This document shows, piece by piece, positions 8,772-16,702 of a DNA stretch of 64,000 nucleotides (position 1 is its first letter; the number at the start of each line of letters is the position of its first letter). The notes beneath the pieces were generated by a model, which did not search any database, was not told the origin of the DNA, and worked only from the letters and a program-made list of their open reading frames with translations. The DNA comes from CAYGYG01 sp964354155 (GTDB taxonomy: Bacteria > Hydrothermota > Tepidihabitantia > SM23-42 > CAYGYG01): positions 1 to 64,000 of the forward strand of contig CAYGYG010000013.1 of assembly GCA_964354155.1 (NCBI GenBank). Direction: 5' to 3'. The translations under genes and the position numbers were made by a program.

Positions 8772-9947
8772 GTGCATTGCCGCGAGATCAGGGACGGCGT
8801 CTTTGCGGTTGGGGCGATTGACTGGGATCGGCGGCTTTTCGATGAATTGATACCCCTGCCGGACGGGACTTCCTACAACGCCTACCTCATCAAGGGCCGC
8901 GACCGGGTCGCGCTCCTGGATACCGTTGACCCGGCCAAGGAACCGGAGCTGCTTTGCAATTTGAAAGAGCTCGGCATAAGCCACCTCGACTATATCGTCG
9001 CCCATCATGGTGAGCAGGACCATTCGGGCGCAATCCCGGCGGTCCTCAAGCATTACCCGATGGCCCGGGTCGTGACCAATCCGAAATGCAAGAACATTCT
9101 CATCGAGCACCTCAAGATCAGGGAAGATCTTTTCGTCCAGGTCGACGACCGCGCCGTACTCGACCTCGGCGGCCGGATCTTGGAATTCATCATTGCGCCC
9201 TGGGTCCACTGGCCGGAAACGATGCTCTCCTACTTGAGGGAGGAGAAAATCCTGTTCACCTGCGACCTTTTCGGTTCGCATCTTGCAACCAGCGAACTGT
9301 ACTCGATCGAAGAGGCGCGGGTGTACGAATCGGCCAAGCGCTACTACGCCGAAATAATGATGCCGTTTCGGACCAGCATTCAGGGGCACCTCAAGCGGCT
9401 GCAGGGTTATGCGCTTGACATCATTGCGCCGAGCCACGGTCCGGTCCACAACCGTCCCGCGTTCATCACCGGTGCCTACCAGGACTGGACTTCTGATCAG
9501 GTGAAGAATGAGGTGGTCCTGCCCTACGTTTCGATGCACGGCAGCGTCAACCGGATGGCCGCCATTTTGACCGATGAGTTGATGCGGCGCAATATCCGGG
9601 TCATGCCTTTCAATCTGACCCGAACCGACCTTGGCGAGCTGGCGATAGCACTGGTCGACGCCGCGACCATCGTGATTGGGGCGCCCACCGTGCTGGGCGG
9701 GCCGCATCCGGCCGCCGTGTACGCCGCGTATCTTGCCAATGCGCTCCGGCCCAAGACCCGGTTTGCGTCGATCATCGGCTCCTACGGCTGGGGCTCACGG
9801 ATGGTCGAAGTCTTGAAGGGGCTGCTGGGCAATCTCAAGGTGGAGATGATCGACCCGGTGGTCATCAAGGGCTTGCCCGGTGACGATGATCGGCGGGCGC
9901 TGGCGGCTCTTGCCGACCAGATCGAGCGGCGTCACAAAACTTTATGA
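8772..9947 (+). CDS. FprA-type flavodiiron protein
   Basis: A 391-residue A-type flavoprotein that reduces O2 to water or NO to N2O. The N-terminal metallo-beta-lactamase-like domain carries the di-iron ligands H79-x-E81-x-D83-H84 (HHGEQDH), a later WVHWPE histidine, the aspartate in TCDLFGSH and the histidine in PSHGPVH. The C-terminal flavodoxin-like domain (about 255-391) has the FMN loop region and TIVIGAPTVLGG. No rubredoxin is fused; the upstream Hrb can supply the electrons. It starts with GTG right after hrb, so the two form one operon with the rubrerythrin-like gene. Confidence 0.95.
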   Translation: MHCREIRDGVFAVGAIDWDRRLFDELIPLPDGTSYNAYLIKGRDRVALLDTVDPAKEPELLCNLKELGISHLDYIVAHHGEQDHSGAIPAVLKHYPMARVVTNPKCKNILIEHLKIREDLFVQVDDRAVLDLGGRILEFIIAPWVHWPETMLSYLREEKILFTCDLFGSHLATSELYSIEEARVYESAKRYYAEIMMPFRTSIQGHLKRLQGYALDIIAPSHGPVHNRPAFITGAYQDWTSDQVKNEVVLPYVSMHGSVNRMAAILTDELMRRNIRVMPFNLTRTDLGELAIALVDAATIVIGAPTVLGGPHPAAVYAAYLANALRPKTRFASIIGSYGWGSRMVEVLKGLLGNLKVEMIDPVVIKGLPGDDDRRALAALADQIERRHKTL

Positions 9948-10011
9948 TGGTTGGTCACCGCTCGACCGGCCGCCGCGGGCGGTGTCGGACGAACTGAAAG
10001 GAGGACGGTTG

Positions 10012-10494
10012 ATGGCCAGGATATTCGACGTCAAGGAGATATTTCGCTTCGCGGTTCAGATTGAGAAGAACGGTGAATCATTCTACCGGTCGGCGGCCCG
10101 GAAAATCAAGGATAAGAAGATCCGGGACATCTTTCTCGGTCTTGCCGACGACGAAGTCAAACACCGGGAGTTCTTTCAGGGAACAATCGCCGGTCTCGGT
10201 GACTACGAGCCGCACGAGACCTATCCGGGCGAGTACTACAACTACCTCAAGGCGTACGTGGCCAACGTAGTCTTCAAACCGGCCGAGCTGGCGCTCGCCG
10301 TCAAGAAGCTAAAGGGCGTTGCCGAGGCGCTGGATTTTGCGATCCAGCGGGAGCTGGAATCGATTCTCTACTATGTCGAGAGCAAGAACTTCGTCCCGCC
10401 CGACCAGCACCAGGGCGTGGACCGGGTGATCGCAGAAGAACGTCGGCACTACTGGCGCCTTTCCGAACTCAAGAAGGGCAAGAAGAGCAGGTAG
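10012..10494 (+). CDS. rubrerythrin-like ferritin-fold protein
   Basis: A 160-residue four-helix di-iron protein. The first half has the carboxylate pattern of the family (IEKNGESFY in helix 1 and DDEVKHREFF, a DExxH, in helix 2); the second half repeats it (REL.SILYYVES and ..EERRHYWRL). The C-terminal rubredoxin domain of classical rubrerythrin is missing, as in the 'erythrin' type. It is probably a peroxide-reducing partner of the Hrb/flavodiiron genes before it. The ATG at 10012 has an AAAGGAGG site; the frame is open further upstream into the flavodiiron gene, but that part is not coding-like. It ends directly at the next start. Confidence 0.88.
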   Translation: MARIFDVKEIFRFAVQIEKNGESFYRSAARKIKDKKIRDIFLGLADDEVKHREFFQGTIAGLGDYEPHETYPGEYYNYLKAYVANVVFKPAELALAVKKLKGVAEALDFAIQRELESILYYVESKNFVPPDQHQGVDRVIAEERRHYWRLSELKKGKKSR

Positions 10495-11427
10495 GTGGGC
10501 GTGAAGGTCTTTATCTCCTGTGACATGGAGGGTGTGTGCGGGACCTTTTCGTGGAAGGACTTTGACGCCAACAAGGAGCGCTACCGCACCTTGATGACCG
10601 AGGAACTGCGGGCCGCGGTCCGCGGCCTCTCGGGCAGTCGCGTGCCTGTCAAGGCAATCGTCGCCAATGATGCCCATGGATTCGGTGACAACATCCACGC
10701 CGATTTGCTTCCGGCCAAGGTCCACCTGGTCCGGGGCAGCCCGCGCGGTCTGGGCATGATGGAGGGGATTGACCGCGACACCGATGTCGCATTCTTTCTC
10801 GGCTATCACGGAGCCGCCGGGACCGCCGCTTCACTGATGGACCACACCTACGCGTCTTCTTCGATCTACCGCATTGTGGTCAACGGGATTGAAATGAGCG
10901 AGTCGACGATAAACGGAGGTATTGCCGCGGATTTTGGAGTCCCGGTCGGGCTTATCTCTGGTGACCAGGCAACCATAACGCAGGCAAAGAGGTTTTTCGG
11001 CCCCAAGACCGAGTACGTCGTGACCAAGCAAGGCATTTCGAGATTCTCCGCCCAAATGAGACCGGTCGAACAGGTCCGCGAGGAGCTGACGCGGAAGGCC
11101 TTGCAGGCGGCATCCCGGGTCGGGGCGCTCAAACCTCTGCGGACCAAACGACCGATCAGTGTCGTGGTTGATCTGGTTGATACGCTGAGAACGGACTTAG
11201 TCAGCTGCGCCGCCCAGTTTGAGCGAACCGGCGGGCGGCAGGTTTCTTTTCGGGCGCGCAACTATGTCGCATTGTACCGCAAACTCAGACTTCTGCTCAT
11301 GCTCGCCGCCCGGGCCAAGGACTTACACCTAGGGCTGAATGAAGTTGGGCGATTCGTGAATCGCCCCTACAGGTTCGTAGGGACAACTCACGAGTTGTCC
11401 TGCCTCCTAATATATGGAAGGAGTTAA
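10495..11427 (+). CDS. M55 family D-aminopeptidase (DppA-like)
   Basis: A zinc D-aminopeptidase of 310 residues, resembling B. subtilis DppA. The zinc motif DMEG lies at residues 10-13, and further ligands are visible in NDAHG, GYHG and GIEMSES, with DHT as the candidate catalytic histidine. It starts with GTG immediately after the rubrerythrin-like stop. The last 25-30 residues (from about VGRFVNRPYRFVG) are encoded by two perfect palindromes (11347-11366 and 11381-11400) and have no counterpart expected in the family. The natural end was probably overwritten by a repeat element, giving an extended tail that overlaps the ribosome site of the next gene. Confidence 0.87.
   Translation: MGVKVFISCDMEGVCGTFSWKDFDANKERYRTLMTEELRAAVRGLSGSRVPVKAIVANDAHGFGDNIHADLLPAKVHLVRGSPRGLGMMEGIDRDTDVAFFLGYHGAAGTAASLMDHTYASSSIYRIVVNGIEMSESTINGGIAADFGVPVGLISGDQATITQAKRFFGPKTEYVVTKQGISRFSAQMRPVEQVREELTRKALQAASRVGALKPLRTKRPISVVVDLVDTLRTDLVSCAAQFERTGGRQVSFRARNYVALYRKLRLLLMLAARAKDLHLGLNEVGRFVNRPYRFVGTTHELSCLLIYGRS
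11347..11400. repeat. double-palindrome repeat element inside the 3' end of the M55 gene
   Basis: Two perfect 20-bp inverted repeats: GGGCGATTC-GT-GAATCGCCC (11347-11366) and GGACAACTC-AC-GAGTTGTCC (11381-11400), separated by CCTACAGGTTCGTA. Both would fold as 9-bp hairpins. Elements of this look are usually intergenic; here the reading frame runs through them. Confidence 0.8.
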
Positions 11428-11428
11428 C

Positions 11429-12217
11429 ATGAAGGTGCTTTTGAAAATCGTACCGGTTATCTTGATTCTGTCCTGTGCGACCACCGGGCCGGGCGGGAAG
11501 AAGAGCTTCATCTTGATCCCAACTTCGGTCGAGAAAAACTTGGGCAAGGAAATCGCCCGGGAAGTTGAGACCGAAGAGAAGATGCTGGCGAACTCCGAAG
11601 TGCAAAGCTATGTCAATCAGCTGGGACAGCGGATTGCGCGGGTTTCAGACCGCAAGTCCCTGCGCTACAGTTTCAAGGTCATCGAAAAGGACGAGATCAA
11701 CGCCTTTGCCTGTCCCGGCGGATATATCTACGTCTATTCGGGACTCATGAAGGCCTTTGACAACGAGGCCCAGCTCGCCGCGGTGCTGGCCCATGAAGTG
11801 GGGCATGTCGTGGCGCGCCATTCGGTGAAGCAGTTGCAGGCGGTGTACGGCTACGGCCTGCTCATGGAAATTGCGCTGGGCGACAAGATGGGTGCCCTGG
11901 CGCGCAAGGCGGTCGACGCATCGGTCGGTTTGATCCTGCAGGGCTACGGCCGCGGCAATGAACTCGAAGCCGACAACATGGGCGTTCTCTACACCAAGAA
12001 GGTGAGCCTCAATCCGGGGGGCATGGTTCAAGTCTTTGAGAAGTTCAAGAGAATGGAAGGTAAACCGCCCTCGACTCTGGAGAAACTAATGTCCACCCAT
12101 CCACCGGCGTCGGACCGCATTGCCAACGCCAAGAAGCAGATGAGTAAGGTGGGGGGGGCGGACTTAAGCTACAACGAGGATTCTTACAAGCGCATCCTGA
12201 GTCGGCTCGCACCGTAG
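11429..12217 (+). CDS. M48 family metalloprotease, lipoprotein
   Basis: A 262-residue periplasmic or outer-membrane M48 peptidase related to BepA/LoiP, which act in envelope quality control. A short signal peptide ends in the lipobox-like ILSC at residues 10-13. The catalytic zinc motif is HEVGHVVARH, and the third ligand is the glutamate in GNELEADNMG. Unlike BepA it has no TPR domain; the sequence ends about 30 residues after STHPPASDR. The ATG at 11429 has GGAGT upstream, made from the junction with the repeat-extended M55 gene. Confidence 0.92.
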   Translation: MKVLLKIVPVILILSCATTGPGGKKSFILIPTSVEKNLGKEIAREVETEEKMLANSEVQSYVNQLGQRIARVSDRKSLRYSFKVIEKDEINAFACPGGYIYVYSGLMKAFDNEAQLAAVLAHEVGHVVARHSVKQLQAVYGYGLLMEIALGDKMGALARKAVDASVGLILQGYGRGNELEADNMGVLYTKKVSLNPGGMVQVFEKFKRMEGKPPSTLEKLMSTHPPASDRIANAKKQMSKVGGADLSYNEDSYKRILSRLAP

Positions 12218-12223
12218 CCCAAA

Positions 12224-13081
12224 TTGCGCCCCGGGAACCGCCGTCCAATATTTGGTCTGATCGGCGCGGGCCGCGTCGGTACGGCCTTCGCCTACTGGCT
12301 CGAGCGTGCTGGTTACACTGTTGCCGGCGCCTGGGACTCAAGCCCGGCCGCCCTGGCGCGGGCGGAAAAAATCATGGGCCGAAGGGTCCGGGTGTCGCTT
12401 GACCGGCTGGTCGAAGCGTCGAACATCCTCCTGGTGGGTACGCCGGATGCCACGATCCCGCGCATCGCGCGCCGCATTGGGGGTGCGCTTCGACGGGACA
12501 CGACCCTGTTTCACTTTTCAGGCGTGCTCGGGCCGCGGCTTGTCAAACGCACCGGCGTCAGCCAGGGGGTCATCCATCCGCTGGCCGCATTTCCGGACTA
12601 CGGGGCATATCGCAAGATGAAGGACTGCTATTTCTCGGTGAGCGGTGACCCCAGGGCGGTGCGCACCGCGCAGCATTTCTTGCGCCGGATGGGAATGAAG
12701 TACTTCGTACTCGGTGCCCGCGACCGGCGCTACTACCATTTGGCCGCGGTCTTCGCGTCCAACTTCTTAGTCGCCTTGCTGGCGGTGGCGGCGCGGCTGG
12801 GCCTTCGTTCCGGCATCAAAGAGCAGGACTTCATCAGGTACTTTCAGCCGCTGATTACCGGCCAGCTGGCTGATGTGATGCGGCAGGGACTCAAGAAATC
12901 GCTCTCCGGTCCGGTTGAGCGCGGCGAACTGAAGACCATCGTTGCGCACCGGCGCGCCCTGCGCGTGGCGGGCCGAGACTATCTCAAGATCTACGATTTG
13001 CTTTCCCGGGAGCTGCTCAGGCTCTGCCCTGGCCCGGGTCGGCGGCGCGCGGTGCTGGAGAAGCTGTTCGATGAAGACTGA
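12224..13081 (+). CDS. Rossmann-like / DUF2520 domain protein
   Basis: A 285-residue protein with an N-terminal NAD(P)-binding fold (GLIGAGRVGTAF, GxGxxG) and a C-terminal helical DUF2520 domain (about 140-275), the architecture of 6-phosphogluconate-dehydrogenase-like or F420:NADP-oxidoreductase-like proteins. No substrate is established for the family. The start is TTG at 12224, 6 nt after the upstream stop, with no clear ribosome site. Its end overlaps the DUF89 gene by 11 nt. The pairing suggests translational coupling. Confidence 0.85.
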   Translation: MRPGNRRPIFGLIGAGRVGTAFAYWLERAGYTVAGAWDSSPAALARAEKIMGRRVRVSLDRLVEASNILLVGTPDATIPRIARRIGGALRRDTTLFHFSGVLGPRLVKRTGVSQGVIHPLAAFPDYGAYRKMKDCYFSVSGDPRAVRTAQHFLRRMGMKYFVLGARDRRYYHLAAVFASNFLVALLAVAARLGLRSGIKEQDFIRYFQPLITGQLADVMRQGLKKSLSGPVERGELKTIVAHRRALRVAGRDYLKIYDLLSRELLRLCPGPGRRRAVLEKLFDED

Positions 13082-13916
13082 CCGTCGTTGCCTTAAGTGC
13101 ATTCGCACTGATGCGCTTGACGCGGGTACGTTGTTGCTGGCCCCCGGCAAGTACCGGATTTTCGAAAAGCGCGTCGACCGTATTCTAAGAAATGCCGACC
13201 GGGATAAGATTCCTTCCTGCTACATCACCAAGGTGCATCGGTGTCTCAAGAGGATGAGCCGGAAAATGGCGCCCCTGATGGCGCAGCGCCGCCGCACGAA
13301 CCAGATGGTCCGGAAGATGCTGGTCCGATTCGGCAAGGGCAGTCTTGAAGAGAAGTTGCGCTGGGCGGTCTGGGCGAACTCGCTCGACTTCCGCAGTGCC
13401 GGGGTCGGCTATCGTTATGACGATTTCCGGGGACTGGCCCGAAGGCTCGGTCGCCGCCTGGCCATCGACGAGTGCGCCGGTGTGATCGATGCGATCCGGT
13501 CGGCGAAAAGGATCCTCTATGTGCTTGACAACGTGGGGGAAATCGGTTTTGACCGCCTGCTTATTGCGGCGATCCGGGCGAACCGGACCATCACCTGCGC
13601 GGTGCGCGGCGGGGTCATGACCAGTGATGTTACGCGTGAAGATGCTCGCTACTTCGGGCTCGATCGAATCGCTCGGGTCATCATCAGCGGACCCGACACA
13701 CTCGGCCTGCTGCCGGGCGAGCTCTCCCCGAGCATCAAGACGGCCCTGAAGAACTCAGACTTAGTCATTGCCAAGGGCCAGGCGAATTACTACTTCTTTT
13801 CCACGTACCGTACGCTGACCAAGGCCCCGGTTGTTCACCTCTTTACCACCAAGTGCGACCCCGTGGCGCGGCAGTTCGGCCGAAAAGGCAAGATCGGCAT
13901 CGCCATCATTAGATAA
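13071..13916 (+). CDS. DUF89 (ARMT1-like) damage-control phosphatase family protein
   Basis: A 281-residue member of DUF89, metal-dependent phosphatases that hydrolyse harmful sugar phosphates or related metabolites. It has an N-terminal cysteine-containing segment (RRCLKCI) seen in the prokaryotic subfamily, and a central metal-site motif LDNVGEIGFD followed by DLVIAKGQANYY, where the two Asp/Asn clusters bind the metal. I start at ATG 13071, which overlaps the DUF2520 gene; the longer open frame from 12942 only shadows that gene. It is the last gene of the 8.1-13.9 kb run. Confidence 0.87.
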   Translation: MKTDRRCLKCIRTDALDAGTLLLAPGKYRIFEKRVDRILRNADRDKIPSCYITKVHRCLKRMSRKMAPLMAQRRRTNQMVRKMLVRFGKGSLEEKLRWAVWANSLDFRSAGVGYRYDDFRGLARRLGRRLAIDECAGVIDAIRSAKRILYVLDNVGEIGFDRLLIAAIRANRTITCAVRGGVMTSDVTREDARYFGLDRIARVIISGPDTLGLLPGELSPSIKTALKNSDLVIAKGQANYYFFSTYRTLTKAPVVHLFTTKCDPVARQFGRKGKIGIAIIR

Positions 13917-13958
13917 TGGACTCCTTCGGGGACGTTGGTTCCGCACGCACAATTCCTC

Positions 13959-13986
13959 TTGACCAAAGGACACGGCCGGCTATCAT
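13959..13986 (+). promoter_or_regulatory. promoter of the RAYT gene
   Basis: TTGACC (13959-13964), a 16-bp spacer, TATCAT (13981-13986), inside the element and 22 nt before the ATG at 14008. Confidence 0.6.
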
Positions 13987-14007
13987 CTGGTTAGCTTGAC
14001 TATTGCT

Positions 14008-15018
14008 ATGGCAAGAAAACCAAGACTCGATGCGCCGGGCGCCCTGCATCACATAATCGCCCGGGGTATTGACCGGCAGAGGATCTTCACGGGCCATTCC
14101 GATTGCATGGACTTTGTGCGCAGGGTGGCCGAGGTAGCGAACGACCTCAAGCCGCAGATCTACGCGTGGGTCTTGATGCCGACCCATTTCCACCTCTTGC
14201 TGCGAACCGGTAATGCGGGCTTGTCGACCGTGATGCGACGCTTGATGACTGGTTACGCGGTGGGATTCAACCTGAGGCACACAAGATCAGGTCATTTGTT
14301 TCAGAACCGATACAAGTCGTTACTGTGTCAGGATGATCCATATCTCTTGGAGCTCACTAGGTATATCCATCTGAATCCGGTACGCGCCGGGTTGCTTTCA
14401 AGTCTAGAGCAGCTCGATGTCCACCCGTGGTGCGGTCACGCCGTGTTGATGGGCAAGGCGACTTACGCATGGCAGAATGTAGATGCGATACTCTCGCGAT
14501 TCGGCCCGAGTCTGAGGGTCGGCCGGCGTGTCTATCGCGACTTTCTGGAGGACGGCCTGTCCAGGAATCAGCCGGCGGGAGACCTTCACCGCAGCATCGG
14601 CCGGGAAAGCGGTGAGTGGTCGCGAGTACTGTCACGACAGCGACGGAGCGAAAATGCAGCGAGCGATACCCGGGTCTTGGGCAGCGATGATTTCGTCGAA
14701 TCGGTGGTCGCGGAGGCCGAACGTCTGGAAAAAAATAGCTTGCGGCTGATGAGGGTGAGGCCGACCGTGGATCTGCTGTGCGGTAGCTTGGCCCTGGGCC
14801 ATGACCTTGAGCCTGCTGAAGTGACATCCGGAGCCAAGCGCCGGAAGGTGATTAAGGCCCGGAAGGATGTTGTCTTTATTGCCATGAAGAAGCTCGGTTA
14901 TAGCGGAGCCGAGGTCGCACGGCATCTGGGCGTAAGTGCGTCATGCATAAATCGAATTGCGGCCGGCAGCGAGTTGAGCCCGGTCGGCAAGAAAATCTTG
15001 GACCTGCTGAAAACGTAA
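14008..15018 (+). CDS. REP-associated tyrosine transposase (RAYT, Y1_Tnp) with DnaA-like C-terminal helix-turn-helix
   Basis: A 336-residue IS200/IS605-like HUH transposase. The N-terminal Y1 domain (about 1-150) has the RAYT opening (MARKPRLDAPGALHHIIARG), the HUH pair in PTHFHLL and the family segments SGHLFQNRYKS and RYIHLNPVRAGL. The catalytic tyrosine is probably in YLLELTRYIH. After a linker, the C-terminal 70 residues look like the DNA-binding domain of DnaA (a YSGAEVARHLGVSASCINR helix-turn-helix). RAYTs cut single-stranded palindromes and are credited with spreading REP repeats. The gene is flanked by 16-bp inverted repeats. A TTG start at 13996 would add four residues. Confidence 0.92.
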   Translation: MARKPRLDAPGALHHIIARGIDRQRIFTGHSDCMDFVRRVAEVANDLKPQIYAWVLMPTHFHLLLRTGNAGLSTVMRRLMTGYAVGFNLRHTRSGHLFQNRYKSLLCQDDPYLLELTRYIHLNPVRAGLLSSLEQLDVHPWCGHAVLMGKATYAWQNVDAILSRFGPSLRVGRRVYRDFLEDGLSRNQPAGDLHRSIGRESGEWSRVLSRQRRSENAASDTRVLGSDDFVESVVAEAERLEKNSLRLMRVRPTVDLLCGSLALGHDLEPAEVTSGAKRRKVIKARKDVVFIAMKKLGYSGAEVARHLGVSASCINRIAAGSELSPVGKKILDLLKT

Positions 15019-15197
15019 TGTACTCTCGGAACCAACGTCCCCAAGCAAGGGGCGATGGTAATTTAATACCCATTGTCGGTAAGTCCGTACTCAGTCGGTG
15101 GGGTCGGGCATCATAACTTAAGATTCAACAGGTGGCTGGCGGAGGGAACCGGGTATGGTTTTTGCACAACTAACTGGGCGGAAGAACAGGAGGCTAC

Positions 15198-16565
15198 ATG
15201 AAACGATGTACCGTTGTGATTGGGGTTGTTGGGAGCATGATTGCATTCTTTTCTCTGGCCGGAGCCAGAGTCTGGCACGTTCATCCTGACTCGGGGTTGT
15301 GTCGTATACAATGAGCCCTTGATTCATGTGGGACCGGCGACACGGTTCTGGTGGGGCCAGGGACATACTACGAGCACATCGTCTGGCCCGTAACCCACGG
15401 CATTGACCTCGTCAGTGCTCTTGGTCAGGATAGCACGATCATCGATGGCGACAGCACCGGAACGGTAATATCCGTGTCGGCAACGATCGATACGACAACG
15501 GTCATTAGAGGCTTCACGATTCAGCGCGGATGCGGACCGATGGGAGGAGGCATATTCTGCGTGGCCTCTTCACCGATTATCACCGGCAACACCATCACGC
15601 GGAACACGGCGCGGGGCGGGGCCGGCATTCTCTGCTACCAGATCGCGGCCCAACCGATTATCCGGGGCAATCTAATCACCCGCAACAGCGCGGTCTGGGG
15701 CGCACAAGGATGGGGCGGCGGCATCGCCGTCTGGTCCGGGGCGCCAACCATCACCGGCAACACGATTACCTCAAACAAGGCCTATTACTTAGGCGGCGGC
15801 ATCGAATGCGAAGGCGCGAGTCCAACCATCGCCCATAATACAATTAGCTATGACACTGCTGTGTATTCGGGCGGTAGTGCGGGCGGTGGCGGCATCGCCT
15901 GCGGTTGGGGAGGAATGTCGCGAATCAGAGGAAACAGGATCACTAGAAACCGCGCCCGCTACGGTGGCGGCGTTTACTGCCGGGACACGGCGTGCCCGGT
16001 CATCGACAGTTGCGACATATCGAACAATGTCATTTACGGACTCTATAACGACTTGGGGGCAAGCCCGGTATTGCGCTACAACACTATCACCGACAACATG
16101 TGGGAAGCGGTTGTCAACGTGGATTCGACGCAGACCGTTGATGCCCGGTACAACTGGTGGGGCGATTCGACCGGTCCGTTCCATCCGGGCACCAACCCGG
16201 GCGGCCGGGGCGATACAATAACCGACTATGTCGCCTACAACCCGTGGCTCAGACGACCGGTGGTAGCGATTTGCGAGCCGGTAGCCGTCGGTCCGCACGT
16301 GCCGCTTCTTTCGGTCAATCCGAATCCTTTCCGAGACTGCACCGTAATCGGATTCGGCCTTGAGGGCCGGGCCGCGGGTGCACGGCTGCAAGTCTTCGAC
16401 GCGGCCGGACGGTCGGTGAGGTGTCTCGACCTGAGTTCACATTCTCAGTTTGCGGTCTGGGACGGTCGGGATGACTCAGGACGTCGGCTCGCGAGTGGCG
16501 CCTATTTTATCCGGTTCGTATCGGCCCGGGACCAGGAGACCAGGAAAGTTCTGCTCCTACGCTAA
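15198..16565 (+). pseudogene. parallel beta-helix protein with T9SS sorting domain, interrupted by an in-frame TGA
   Basis: A good start (ATG 15198, with CAGGAGG) opens a signal peptide (to ...FFSLAGA) and the typical mature start RVWHVHPDSG. Codon 39 (15312-15314) is TGA; the same frame then continues without a break as ALDSCGTGDTVLVGPGTYYE into a right-handed beta-helix of repeated 'I.GNTITRN' turns (NosD/pectate-lyase fold), ending in a type A sorting domain (VNPNPFRD ... GAYFIRF). Without the N-terminus the rest, from GTG 15351, could not be exported. Other genes here end in TGA, so recoding is unlikely; a nonsense mutation is the simpler reading. Confidence 0.8.
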
Positions 16566-16668
16566 AGAACGCCTTCGCCTGCCTACGGCACTGATCTTCT
16601 GACCGCTGATATCCTTCCCACTGATGTCCGGATATCCTGGTGTGCCGGCAATCGACGTTCCTTTTCCC

Positions 16669-16696
16669 TTGCTTTTTCCTCTGTTCTCGTTAGAAT
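16669..16696 (+). promoter_or_regulatory. promoter giving a probably leaderless alr transcript
   Basis: TTGCTT (16669-16674), 16 bp, TAGAAT (16691-16696). The alr GTG follows 6 nt after the -10 box and no Shine-Dalgarno is present. Confidence 0.55.
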
Positions 16697-16702
16697 CCTT
16701 TC

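Larger units (their letters stand above)
13928..15042 (+). mobile_element. RAYT-type transposase unit with perfect 16-bp inverted ends
   Basis: GGGGACGTTGGTTCCG at 13928-13943 is repeated as its exact reverse complement at 15027-15042. The two flank one transposase gene and its promoter and nothing else. The 3' copy can also fold with the following CAAGGGG. I did not see this 16-mer elsewhere in the window. Confidence 0.8.

Noticed and set aside
15312..15314. TGA recoding (Sec, Gly or Trp) to explain the interrupted beta-helix gene
   Set aside because: TGA is used as an ordinary stop by several genes here (for example after the flavodiiron and wecB genes), the position shows no selenocysteine context, and a separate gene is interrupted by TAG, so simple nonsense mutations fit better.
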